The translations under genes were made by a program, and so were the position numbers. Below the pieces are notes generated by a model. It was not told the DNA's origin. It did not search any database and was given only the letters and a program-made list of their open reading frames with translations. From positions 7,378,001-7,442,000 of the forward strand of contig NC_064675.1 in NCBI RefSeq assembly GCF_023278565.1: a stretch of DNA of 64,000 nt, given 5' to 3'. The stretch is from Colletotrichum lupini (lineage: Eukaryota > Ascomycota > Sordariomycetes > Glomerellales > Glomerellaceae). This document shows, in pieces, positions 46,501 to 58,816 of this stretch (positions within the stretch are counted from its first letter, which is position 1; each line of letters starts with the position of its first letter).

Positions 46501-48450
46501 CTCTGCGTATTTATTTAGTATTAATAATATACTTTTATTAATTACTCTAGCGCCCCTATTTTAATATTATTATTACTTAATTACTTTAAGAAGTTATATA
46601 GCTTCGTAACTAACGGGTACTTAAATCTCTAGTATAATCTTCTAAGCTCACTTTTTATTAAATAATTAATTAACTTCGTATTATTAATAAGTTTTATAAA
46701 TATATACCCCTATTATCGTTCGACTATTTCGAAGTACTTACCGCTAGAGATTCTATTCCTTATATTATTAAATATAATACTTAGTTAATTTATATCTTTT
46801 AAATATAAGAAAAATAGGGTATTAATAAGTAAAATATAGAAAGTTATTATTCTAAAATACGTCTCTATTTTTATTATACTTAGGGCGACGATTTCTTTAC
46901 CTAGGCCAAAACTAATCCTTATAATACCCGCTATTAATATATTAAGTATTACTAGCGCGATTTTTTATAGTACTTAGAATTGCCCTTTTCTTCTAGTTAA
47001 CTATTACGATACCCTAGTATTTAAGATAATCTTATAGAAATTATCTAGGCTATACCTTTCGCTCGTATAAAATATTTATATAAGCTTAGTATTCGAGGGA
47101 TTTAGGTAGTATAAAAAGGACCCCTTTAGTTACCTTTAAATTTACTTAGTACTATATTCTTTTTTTTTTTAAATATTAAGAGAAATAGCGTCTTTTTTTT
47201 AATTATTAAGAGAATAGGCTTTAGCCTTATTAAATTCGCCCTTTCGGCCGCCTCTATATCCGTTATCTAAGGGACCTTTTTTTATTATTTATAAATAAAA
47301 GCTTATTTATTAAGAGCTTTTATTACTTTCTATTTATTTAGCTTTATATATCCTTTAGAAGCTAACGGGGTAAAAAAAGAGTAGTTAATATTATTAATTT
47401 CGTTATAATCTAATTCGTTAATATAAGGGGTAAGATCTTCCTTATCTTCTAAATCTCTTATAAGGGGTATATACTTTAAGCTACTACTTTAACTACCGTT
47501 ACTAAGTTCCGTACCCCCAGATCTACCCTTATATATAACGAGGAATTAATTAAACTAACGAGGGCTAGTTTTACTATTTACTACCCTTAACTTTTTATAC
47601 TATTTATATAATTTAATACGCTCTTCTTCAGAATAATTACTTAATTAATATTTATCCTTTTTATAAACATAATATTACCTCTTTTATTACCCTATTTGTA
47701 AGTTAAATCTCTACTTATTTAACGAATCTAGGCCTCCTTATTAATAATTATTATATTTAGCCTCTTTTCTTTTTTCATTATACGTTCGATTAACTTAATA
47801 TTATTAATAAGGGCCGTCGTACGCTTAGAAATAAGTTTAGTATAGTATTCTCGTTTTAATATTAAAACTAAATCTTAGCTTTAAATAGAGCGTCTCGTAG
47901 TCTTTAAGTACTTAGTATAAGGTTATTTTTATTTTTAATATATACTAAATTATAGTATAAAGATATCCGACTTTTTACTTATTTATCCCCTTATTTAGCT
48001 AGGTTTTTATTAGCTTATTAATTCAATTAATAAGCTCTTTAAAGATTTCTACTCGTAATTTACTTTTTATTATCCTAACTATAAATATAAAAAAAATCGC
48101 TCGTAGCTTAAATAGGAGCTCTAGGTTCTTATTATAGGTCTCGAAGCGGCTTTAGATTACGTTAATTATACTAAAAAAGTTATTTTAATTAAGATTACGT
48201 ACCGCTTCGTAATAGTAATTAAAAGCTTTGTTTATAAGTATAATATTAATTATTAAATAGTATTAGTATTCCCTAATTCCGACTTTTTTATAATAATTAT
48301 AAAATATCGTTAGGGTTTTTTATAAAACCTTATACTTCCCTCTAAAGTATAATTTCTTTTTTAAAAAGATCTTTTTAAAGTTTATAAATTACTTTATATT
48401 TATTACTAAATTTTTAGTATTTATATACGATCCCTACGTCGCTACGTACT
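43510..48450 (-). mobile_element. Ty1/copia retrotransposon remnant, main part (host of a nested gypsy)
   Basis: AT-rich, CpA/TpG-depleted DNA. Read on the minus strand it carries copia pol remnants: integrase C-terminal region near 45650-46100 (NKVITIRNRPDIGG, then YKKKKS) followed by reverse transcriptase at about 44650-45450. The RT has KEIINKYLKSTII, KLLYKLVKSGTY and FRIVRIxTDDIL, degenerate forms of motifs of a widespread fungal copia lineage. Integrase ahead of RT confirms copia. A pyrimidine run near 43812-43833 could be the minus-strand polypurine tract, which would put a 3' LTR at about 43520-43810, but no matching second LTR is visible. The left edge is set by the change in composition and is approximate. 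It is split at 48446-48450 by the gypsy element and resumes at 56556. Confidence 0.8.
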
Positions 48451-48640
48451 TATAATAAATTTAGGATGCGGCTAGTAATAAGACGCTAATAACTTAATAA
48501 CTAATATACGGATCGTATTATAAAAGAACTTTTTAAAAAGCAGAGCCCTTACGAAGGACTCTATAAGCTTTAGTTTTATAATATACTTATACTTATATTA
48601 TAGCCTCGCTAGTTAAGTACTTATAACCTAATTGTTTATA
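48451..48640 (+). repeat. 5' LTR of the nested gypsy element
   Basis: 190 bp, same length as 56361-56550, differing almost only by transitions (for example GGATGCGGC against GGATATAGC). Ends in TTTATA where an intact LTR would probably end in CA. Confidence 0.92.
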
Positions 48641-51600
48641 ATTCTAAAGTTTTTATTTTTACGAAGTAACTAATATAAATAATAATAAATTACGGAAACG
48701 AATAGAATATTAATAAAATAACGCCTAGTTATTAATAAAGAGCTATTAGTACTAACGAGCTATAATTATTTAGAGTTAATTATTTAACCTTATTCTATCT
48801 AAGAAAACGAGCCTATTATAGGGCAAGTCCTACTTAAATACTAGCGATTATAAAAGAGCTAAATAAAGAAGATAATCGGGGTAAATTACCCTTACGGGCT
48901 AGTTACTTTATTAATACCCTAAAGACCTTATCCGTTATAAACGGGGCGTTTATTAGTAAGTAATTACTAAATATACGAAGTTAAGGCGTATATAAAGGCG
49001 CGGGTAGTACTAAAATAGCTAGTTTAATAAACTTTATAGGCTTAATAATAACCTATTTTTATAAAATAATAAAAAATAATAGTTAAAAATTAAAACTAAA
49101 AACGGCATCGATATAAGAAGCTTATTTAATAGCTTACCGAGTGGCCGGTAACGCGTTTAGGTTAATAAGAATATAAAAAGCCTCCTTTTTATAACTATAA
49201 ACTAATTAGAGAAGAGTTTACGAGTACCTAAGTAATAAACTAAATTATTAGTATAAAAATAAGTAATAAGCTTTGCGTAAAAAATATTATAAAATAGTAT
49301 ATTAAATAGGCCTTATTTAAGATATCCTTATTATTATAAATATAATAGTATAATTATAAAAAGAGCCTCTAGGATCCCCTCTCCTAGGGCGACTTCTTAG
49401 TATTTATTTACTAATAATATATAGACCCCGAGACTTAAAAACGGGAATATTATAAAGAGCTAAGGACGAAGAGGCTAAAAGAGGGCTAGACCCCTACCTA
49501 GTTCCTCGCTAAGTAATTAATAATCTATTATAACCTAGGTATAAAAAATATAAAAAATTCGAAAATAGAAGTATATTAGTTCTTTTTTAAATTACTATTT
49601 TAGTTATAAGATAATCTAATTTATTATAAGGTCTTAATTAAGAGAGTACGCAATATAGCTTACGAGGCTAATAAATTATAGTTATTAAATTAGTAAAAGA
49701 GCGGTAACTAGTTATAAAAGGATAGTAAGAAAAGGCTATATCCGTTATTAAAATAACTACGTCGAATATCCCCCTTTTATAAAAAAAAGAGTAAGGAGAG
49801 CTCTAAGGGGCTAGGCTTTAAAAACTTACTAAGAATAATATTATAAAAGTTATATAATAAGAGTACTCGCGCCGAGCTATTATAAAAGCGTCGTAATAGC
49901 AATATTAAGTACTTTATATATAATAAAATAGGCTATATATTTAATAAGTACTAGAAAAATAAGTTAGGAAGTAGGGGTAATAATAAGCCGACATACCCCT
50001 AATTAAAGCTAACGTTAATAACTATTTAACGGGTTACTACTAAGCTAAGAGTTATAAAAGTCGACTTGTTAAAAAATAAGTAGGTATAAATAATATACTT
50101 AATACGCTTATATTAAGTATTAAGAGGGTATTAATAAAAATAATTACGAAGGGTAGGGTAATAGTTCTACGAAGTATTATTAAAAGGCTAGTAAAAGTTA
50201 ATATAAATATATATTCCGAGATAGATATTATTAATACTAGGCTCGTAACCTACTTAGGGTTAACCCCGGCTATTATTATAGCTCCCTTATTAAGGGACTT
50301 TTAAAATAAAGCCGTAGGCTAGGGGAAAGCTTACTAGTTAATACTCTTTTTTATTAACTACTGTAAGTAGTTAAAGAAGATTTAGTAATTATTTACCGTA
50401 GTTAATAAGGATAAAGGAATAGTAGACCTCTTATTATTATAATTATTAATAAGCTAGGAAAGTATTCGTATTAATATAGTAATAAATATATAGTTATACG
50501 AGCCTATTTTAGTTACCGAATTAAAAGTAATAGCTCGTAATATTATTAAAAATTACGAGAGGGCGTATATATTATATATTACTACTATAAGAAGTATTAC
50601 GGGGGTAACGGAGACTAAACTACGAGGGGGTCTATTATTAAAACTTTAATTAGAAGTAGAGACGTTCGATAAGTAGTTAGTAAAGGGACCGTAGTTATAT
50701 AGCGGGGTAAAATACTTTATTAACTTAGTTTTAAGTACTAAACTACTATATAATTTTATTTATTTATTAAGCGAGAAATAATTTAATAAGCTTTGTGCGT
50801 ATATTATTAAGAACTTAGCGAACGGTTATATTATACTTTTAGTTAATAAGGCTAGGGTACTAATCTTTTTTATACTAAAAAAGGATAGTACGCTGCGCCT
50901 TTATATAGACTATTACGGGCTAAATAAAGTAATTATAAAGAATTAATACCCACTACTACTTATTAGCGAGCTCTTAGATAGGCTTTATAGAGTAAAATAA
51001 ATTTTAAAAATAAATATTAAAGATACTTACTACCGTATCCGAATTAAAAAAGAAGACTAATAGAAGATAGCATTCTAAAGCCGATATAGTTATTTTAAAT
51101 ATATTATTATACTTTTTAGGCTAACAAACGCACCCGCAACGTTCTAAGTATATATTTACTAAGCGCTCGCTAACTTACTAAATACTTACTATATAATATA
51201 TATAAACGATCTAATAATTTACTTAATAATAAAAGAATAGTATATAAAGGATATTAAAAAGGTCCTTTAACGTTTGCGTTTATACGGGCTTTTTACTAAA
51301 CTATCGAAGTACTCGTTTTATTAAAAAAGGGTCGAGTTCTTAAGTTATATTATTATATTAAAAAGAATCGAGATTAACTTATTATAAGTACGAACGATTG
51401 CTAATTAAAAGGCGCTAGAGTTTATTAAGGATATTTAAGTGTTCCCAGGGTTCTATAATTTTTATTAGAAGTTTATTACTAAATACTCGGGTATTATTAT
51501 ATTAATAATAGTATTATTAAAAATAAAAAAGAGGTAAATAAGGGACTTTTAGTAAACTAAGGAAGTAGACGAGGCGTTTAATTAGCTAAAAGTCGCTTTT

Positions 51601-54340
51601 ACCTCGGTAACTATACTTATATACTAGAACTTATAACGTATTATATAAGTAAAAACCGACGCTTTAATTAAAGCTATTATAGTAATCTTATTATAATAAG
51701 CTAATAAAGAATAGTAACCCGTTACTTATTAGTTATAAAAGCTTATAAATATAGAGTAGCGATAGGCTACGGGTTAATAAGAACTACTTATTATAATAAA
51801 AAGGTTAGAGTACTAAGCTTACTATTTTTAAAGCCTTTTATAAAAGTTTATAGTTTTAATAAATTACTAAGTACTTAAAAAAGTAATTAATATACCGGCG
51901 CGGGACTTTTTAAAAAAGCTCGTAAAGTAAGTATATAAATTATTAATATTTAACTTTAATTTAGAATATTAACTAAGGAAAACGAACTTAGTAAACGGTT
52001 TATTTAAAAGGCTAGATTATATAAAGGGGGAAGTGCTTTATAAGGACGTCCTCTTTATACTAGCTTAGAAACTATATCTTATTAGCGAACTACTACCTAA
52101 TATTTAATAAAAAATAATTAACCTAAAAAATAAAATAATATTACTAAGGTATATATTTAAATAGTTAAGGCCTCCCTTTATAATCCTAGCTAGATATTAG
52201 CTAGCTCTAGGGACGGGGAATCCTCTCCCCTATATTAATAGCGTATTATAAAGCGCACTAATAAAATAGTAATAGTTATTACTATAATAACTTAAAATAA
52301 GAAAGTAAGAGAGTTATTAATAAACGCTCGTTAACGGTCCGGTAAAAATAAAAAAGAGTTAAATAGAGCTAGGGTTATTATATTAAAATAGTATATCCTA
52401 TGCCCTATTATAAAGGAGCTTATAAAGGGTAAAACGGTATTCGCTTCTTATTTCTTATTAAAAACTAAAGAGCTTATTAAAGGACTATAAACTAAAAACG
52501 AGTTCTATATATTATAATTAATAAGAGTTCGTACTACGGCCGGCGAGCTAAGAATATATTTACTTAATAAATAAGGTATATTATTTTTTAAAAAAAGACT
52601 TATTATTCCTTAAGTAGAGTCTTTTTAAATAGAGATCCTTTATTAATATTACGACGACTATAAAGTAAGTTATATAAGAACTACGAAAACTCTCGAGTTA
52701 ATTTAAAAGAAGTTTTATTAAGAAAATATTTAATAAGATATTCAAAAATACGTTAAGAACTATAAGTATTATTTAGGAGTTATAACTTTAAAATATAAGC
52801 CGTACGGGTAGCTATAGTTATTACTACTACCCTTATATTTATTTTAGGAAATATTTATAAACTTTATTATAGGGCTATTACTAAGCGCTTATAATAATAG
52901 TATAAAGTACGATAGTATTTTAGTTATTATTTATTATATAATAAAGTTTATAAAGTTCCTACTTATTATTAAAATACTTAACGTAGTATAAATAATAAAT
53001 ATCTTATACCGAGAGGTTAAATATAAGTTCGGTATGCTTAAAGGTATTAATACAAATAAAAATAAGCTCTTTATAAGCGTATTTTAAGAAGAGTTTACTA
53101 AAGAACGGGTAATACGTCGCTAATTATTTACTACGTATTACTTATAAATAAATAGCTAAACGGAGCGAACTTATTAAATATTAAAAAAGTATTTAAAGAT
53201 TTATACCAAGGGCTTACTAAATAAGTAGGTAGCGTAGCTAAAAGAGGCTGAGTTTATATATAATAATAATTAATACTTTATTATAAAAGTGTTCTTATAT
53301 ATAGTATTATATAGCTACTACCCTAGGTATGTTAAATATATACCTAATTATAAAGCTATAGTTTAAGGAGTTTAGGAAAGGGTTTAGAAAATTAAAGAAA
53401 TTAGGGCCTAGGCTACGCGAGCGTAAGTATAAGCTTTTAAGAGCTAAGTAGCTTATTATAATAAAAAATATACTTTAAAAGAGTTTAATTATAAAGAGGT
53501 CGTTAGCTTATTAATAAAGAATATATAATTTAAGAATAATAAACTAATACTAAGATATATTAAAGTAGTAATAGCTAAAAGGGTAGAGAAATAGGCTTAC
53601 TAAGTATATTTACTAGAGTAGTATTAGAGAATGTATAATATTTTCCTAGTTTCCTAGCTTAAGCTATAAGGAAATTACTAAATAGTTAGTAACTAAATAG
53701 CAAATCTTCTAGAGTTAGAGGATAAATAAAACGTTTAAAAAGTTAAAAAAATCGTTATAATATAAAGCGAGGGAGGAAACTTATAATATTTTATTAAATA
53801 AGCTAAGTAGCTTACTAAGTATAATACGTAAGAGCTTATTAAATATTTTAAAAGGGTAGCGGAAGTAGTTAATAAATTCGAATATTATAAGAAAAGGGTA
53901 TATATAAAATAGAATAATAAACGTTAAGTTTATAGCAAAACGTTATTAAAAATAAGTTAATTAATAATATACTATAGAACCCTTTTTATTTAGCCTAGCG
54001 TAATCCTTAAAAAAAAGATATAATATTATAACCCTTAGTAATACGTTACTGAAAAATTGCTAAGATCTAGTTACGTAGGGGGAGTAACCTACGCAATACT
54101 AATAATAATAATAGTAGCTCTAGTATATACTTCTAAAACTTAATAATTAATAATAGTAATCCGCTCGGTAAGTAAGAAGCGGGGAGGCTTTGTGCGTATA
54201 CTTAGCTAACTACTTAGAGTAAGGCTATTAACTTTATTAATATTACGATAAGTAAAAAAGAGGTAGTTAAAGTTACGTAAAGTATTATATATATTAATAA
54301 TAGTAGTTCGTAAAGCGTTCGTTACCTAGTTATTATTAAA

Positions 54341-54493
54341 AGCTATAATAAGAGGTATAATAAGAAGTATAATAAGAGCTATAACGGGAGCTATAATAAG
54401 AGGTATAATAAGAGGTATAACGGGAGGTATAATGGGAGGTATAATAGGAGCTATAATAAGAGGTAGAGTAAGAGGTAAAATAGGGGCTATAAT
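54341..54493 (+). repeat. 12-bp tandem repeat, 12.75 units, in the gypsy element
   Basis: Units of the type AGCTATAATAAG / AGGTATAACGGG repeat without gaps. The 12-bp period equals four codons. Differences between units are mostly transitions (GGG, AGG, AAG), so the ancestral unit was probably more GC-rich (inference). Confidence 0.9.
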
Positions 54494-54599
54494 ACTATTG
54501 TTATTAATAATAAGTTGGGGACGGGGGACGTTATTTAAGGCAACGCTCTTATAGTTCTAGTTAAGCTAAGGGACCTTAGTAATATTAATATTTATAAGG

Positions 54600-56000
54600 A
54601 ACTTATTAATATTAAACTACTTATTATAACCTATAGCTTTAACTTTAATATAAATAATAGCCTTATCGAGCTATTATAAAGCCTTTACTTAGAGTAAGAA
54701 GAGCGTAATACTAACTGTATTAAGATCTAAAGTAATATAACTAAGGGCTAAAGTACCCTCGTTTATACTAAAAAGAGCGTTACGAGTAGGGGTTAGTAAG
54801 TTATTAATATTAAAGTAGTAGCGCTTATTATAATACTAAAAAAGAGAATTCTCTAAGTCGCTACCGAGCTCTTTAAATTTAGTATCTTTATACTAAGACT
54901 TATTAAATTTAAACCTAAAGTCGTCCCGCTTATTATTATTATTAAGAATATAATTAGTAATAAGAGTACGCTTCTTAATAAAAGTCTAAGTCTTAGGACT
55001 ATAAGAAATAGGGGTAGTATTATACATAATAATAGTATAAGTAAGTACCTTATTTACTAAGAACTTAATAACGCGTTTATAAAAAGTAAGGAAAGTAGGA
55101 AACTCTTAGATATACGTAATAATAATACCCTTAGGAGTCTTTTTATAATACTAAGCTAGAGCGTCGAGGTTATTTTATAGAGCGGTTATATAGCTATTAT
55201 TATAAAAATAAGCTAGCTAGAGGCGACTAAGGTAAGAGATAATCTTAGTTTTATTATTAATATTAAAAATATTAGCTTAAGAAGAGAAATCTAAGTTAAT
55301 AAAAAGAAAGTTTACTAAACGATTACTAACGACTTATTATAATTGAGATTAATAAGTTTAAATACTCGTAGTTAGTAACGAGCTTTTAGAGAGTAGTCTA
55401 TTTAAAGTAGACCTTTTTTACTTTATTACTTACTAATAGGTTAGTAATATAAGTAGTAACCTTTTTTTATGCGCTAGTAATATAACTAAAAATATAAAGA
55501 ACGTAGCCGTATTTATAGGAGTTAAGGCTACCCTACTCCTTAGTATTATAGAACTTTATAAGGGTGTTTTAAGTAAACTAAGCGGCGCTATATAGCTCCT
55601 TAGGAACCTAAAAAATATTATTAGTTAATATTTTAGTAATAGATTAGCGAGGACTTGACGACTTATAGTAGAATACTTTTTCTTATTAATTTAATAAATA
55701 ATATACTTAGTAACGTAAGTACCGGTAATATAAACGAGCTCGTTAATATTATAATATAGACTAGTTAAGTAGCGTATATAGGGAGCACTGCTACGGAGAC
55801 TACAGAAGCCCTTCTTAGGATTATACTTTATGTTAAGTATATTTTAAATATATAAAATAGTAATTATTTTAGTAAATAGTTAGCGATAGTATAGCGAGAG
55901 AGTTATAATTAAGAAACGATACGGAATTAAAATATTAAAAAAAAAAGTATAGTTATATAAGAAAGAATTTATAGAACGGTTACTAAATAAAAGGAGGGAA
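54600..56000 (-). pseudogene. Remnant reading frame antisense to gypsy pol, unknown product
   Basis: On the strand opposite to pol, stretches with few stops form a protein-like frame: YIRYLTSLYYNINELVYI near 55780-55710, SRQVLANLLLKY and FFRFLRSYIAPLSLLKTP further on, RVALTPINTATFFIF near 55500, and toward the 3' end DFRFKFNKS and FKELGSDLENSLF near 54900. The interrupting stops are TAA or TAG, as expected from RIP of CAA, CAG or TGG codons. I do not recognise the product and the limits are approximate. It occupies the space between pol and the 3' LTR, next to the 12-bp repeat. Confidence 0.4.
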
Positions 56001-56360
56001 GAAAAAGTAAATACGTAACTAGTAACGGGAGAAAAATCTTTTATTATACTTAATAACTTAGTAATAATAATAACTACGAGGTTAAGTAGGCTCTTATATA
56101 TTATAATAGTTAGAATACTCTATTACAAATATATATTACTAACTAAATAACTAGTCGGCGCGCTATTACTAAATAATAATAATAAAATATCTATTAAATA
56201 AGGAAATAGGAATAATGCCTTATTCTTAAGTAAGAAAAGATATTATTAACGCCTTATAGAATTTATTATAAATAACGACGTTAATAGCTTTATTATTAGT
56301 ATTAAAAAAAGATATTACGTAATAACTTTAGGAACTAAAGTTATATAAAGGGGGAGTAAT

Positions 56361-56550
56361 TATAATAAATTCGGGATATAGCCGGTAATAGGACGTTAAT
56401 AACTTAGTAATTAATATATAGATCGTATTATAAAAGAACTTTTTAAAAAGTAGAGTCCTTATAAAGGACTTTATAAGCTTTAGGTTTATAATATACCTAT
56501 ACTTATATTATAACCTCGCTAGTTAAGTATTTGTAGCCTAATTTTTTATA
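56361..56550 (+). repeat. 3' LTR of the nested gypsy element
   Basis: 190 bp matching 48451-48640, preceded by a polypurine tract and followed by the target duplication GTACT. Confidence 0.92.
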
Positions 56551-56555
56551 GTACT

Positions 56556-58604
56556 ATTAGTAACTTTAGGTCGTTTACTTCCTTTCTTATTAGCCGATCG
56601 GTATTAAATTTTATATTAATAGTAGTAACGAGTTATAGATTAAAATAGGTAAAATTATCGATTATCGTACTTTTAGTACTATATTTTACCCCGGTATATC
56701 CTTTTATAATAATAGATTTCCGGTAGTAATTATAGGGAGGAAATCTAAGTCGTTTACTTTTTTTTTAAATTTATTAAAGCAATTATACGCTCTATCGACC
56801 TATACTTAGTTTTATAATACGAATTCCTCTTTTATAATTATTATTATTAATATATCGTATAGCTCTTATAATTATAATTACGCTAATAATACCCCTTACC
56901 TATAAAGGAATTTATTAATTATTTTTATAATTCCTAGGCTTATGCTCGCGAACTATTTATTTAATTAGTAATTAAGGTTATTTATAATCTTATAAAATAG
57001 GGGTTACCCCTATAGCCCCTTTTTTTTATAGACCTTAGTTAAATAGATTAATATTATATTAATTTACTTACCGTTAGGCTAATTTGCGATTTTATATATC
57101 TACGTTCCCTAATAGTCCGGGTTAATATTTACCTATTTATAAGGGATTAGGATTCTATTTAGGATCGGGTTTTATTCTCTTTTTTTTTACCTTAACTTAC
57201 TAAGGGTCGTGTTCTAGCTTATACTTATATTAATAGTTATTAATATATTTAATTTTAATAGGGATATATTTAATCCGCGCACTAGTTATAATAAATCCGT
57301 ACTTTTGCTACTTAACGAATTTATTAAGGTCTAAAAGATTCCCACTTCTTTTTATTATCTTATTACTACTCTCGTTTTTATTATTTTTAGTAATTACTAC
57401 TACCCTTTTAAATCACTAACTATTATACTTATTAAAATCCTCCTTTTTATTTAATATAAAAAAGTAGGTTTTAGTAGTTCCTTTTTATAATAATAACGGT
57501 AGACGTTTATATTATTATAAGAAAATATAGTAATTAGTCTCGGGATCTTTACTAATTATTAATTTCTATCATTCCGTATACTTCTAGCCTCTTAAGCCTC
57601 GTGCTCTTTATAATTTCTAAATAGCTTCCTTCCTTAACTTACTTCTTTTAGGGTAGTATTTTATAAGAATAGTTAAAAACAGACGCTAAGTAGCTTATAA
57701 AGGAGCTATATAAGTTATTAAGAACTATATAGGCCGTTAAGTATAATTAATAAAGTTAAGCCCTCTTTTTTATAAAATCGTAGATTTTAAAGACTTATTA
57801 AAAATACTTATTTATTACTCGTATATAATAAGGTTAGATATCTTAGAAATTTTATTTTTTATAACCTCTCGGTACCCTATTTTATATTTTTTAAGTAGTC
57901 TTTTTTATAACTTAATTACGGTTAGGTAATTATTACTTATTAATAATCCCTTTTATTACTTAGTTAATTTTTAAAAATTAGTAATCTCGCGCTAAGAGCT
58001 AATATAAAAAGAAGCCCTTTAGTAGCCCTTTAGAAAATTCTTTTTTTTTCCCCTTAGATCCTCGTTTTTTTAGCCTTTTCTTAGGTTAATAATAATTTTA
58101 ACGGGAGGTCATAGGATTATTTTAGAGTAGCTATCTTTTTTTTAAGTTAATTTTTAAAATCCGTAATACTTTTAATTTAATATTATTAGGATTTCTAAAT
58201 CCCCTCCTCTTTTATTAAACCGTTCTTTATATTATATTCTTAAGTAATACCCGGGGGGTAGTTAAGGGAATTATAAAGAGGTTATTTAGATCGTAAGCTT
58301 AAGGTTATATTTATAAAATCCTTATAGTAATAAACTTTTTTATATATTATAAATCTCTTAGCTTAATAACTCCTATAGGGTTACTTTTATTACTAAATAA
58401 GAATATTTATATTTAGAAATCCCTTTTTTTAATCGCGCGGTACTTTTTTATATTATATTATTAAGCTCGTTCGTTGTGCTAATTAATTAAGTAAGTAGTT
58501 ATTATATAAGTATTTTTTTTTATTAATTTAACTAGTTAATTTCTAATTATAAGCTAGTTATAGAAAAGTTATTTAATAAAAAAGTTACTTAGGGCGACGG
58601 TAAA
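56556..58604 (-). mobile_element. Continuation of the split copia element (probable gag side)
   Basis: AT-rich, CpA-poor DNA that joins 48450 once the gypsy element and one GTACT copy are removed. By position it should hold the gag and leader part of the minus-oriented copia element. I could not recognise gag motifs, so the assignment rests on the target duplication and orientation. It is cut at 58604 by the start of another LTR. Confidence 0.55.
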
Positions 58605-58816
58605 TGTTACGAAAGGGAACTCGAGGCAGGTCGGAACGCTACTATATTAACCTAATAGACATAACTCAACGTAAAGAGGGAAAAAGTAGACTAGTGGGCG
58701 GAATCTAGGGCGCTAGGCTTTTAGGCCCAGCGGTTTAGTAGTTACGTAACCTATAGGGGGTCCGTTAGGTACCTAAGGCCTAGGCGCCAAGGGGCCTAGT
58801 ACCTAGCGCCGTAACA
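58605..58816 (-). repeat. 3' LTR of the right-hand gypsy element
   Basis: 212 bp with perfect short inverted ends TGTTACG...CGTAACA. Unlike the element's body it still contains many CpA and TpG sites and is relatively GC-rich. Confidence 0.8.

Larger units (their letters stand above)
48451..56550 (+). mobile_element. Complete nested Ty3/gypsy LTR retrotransposon, RIP-inactivated
   Basis: 8100 bp with 190-bp LTRs and the target duplication GTACT (48446-48450, 56551-56555). Plus-strand pol remnants give a typical gypsy reverse transcriptase at about 50860-51400: LRLYIDYYGLNKV, YPLLLISELLDRL, LTNAPATF and a YIND box near 51199-51216 (mutated YLDD). Integrase would follow toward 53300. A purine run AAAGGGGGAG just before the right LTR (56347-56357) is the polypurine tract. 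Stops are dense. Between about 54500 and 56345 lies a region not explained by gag-pol: a 12-bp tandem repeat and a protein-like frame on the opposite strand (separate entries). Confidence 0.92.

Noticed and set aside
43510..58604. Matching LTR pair for the split copia element
   Set aside because: I looked for a copy of the 43520-43810 sequence near 58.6 kb. Only a short similarity (TTCTAATTATAAG, CTAGTTATA near 58540) was found, too weak to call an LTR; the true partner is probably beyond the third element.
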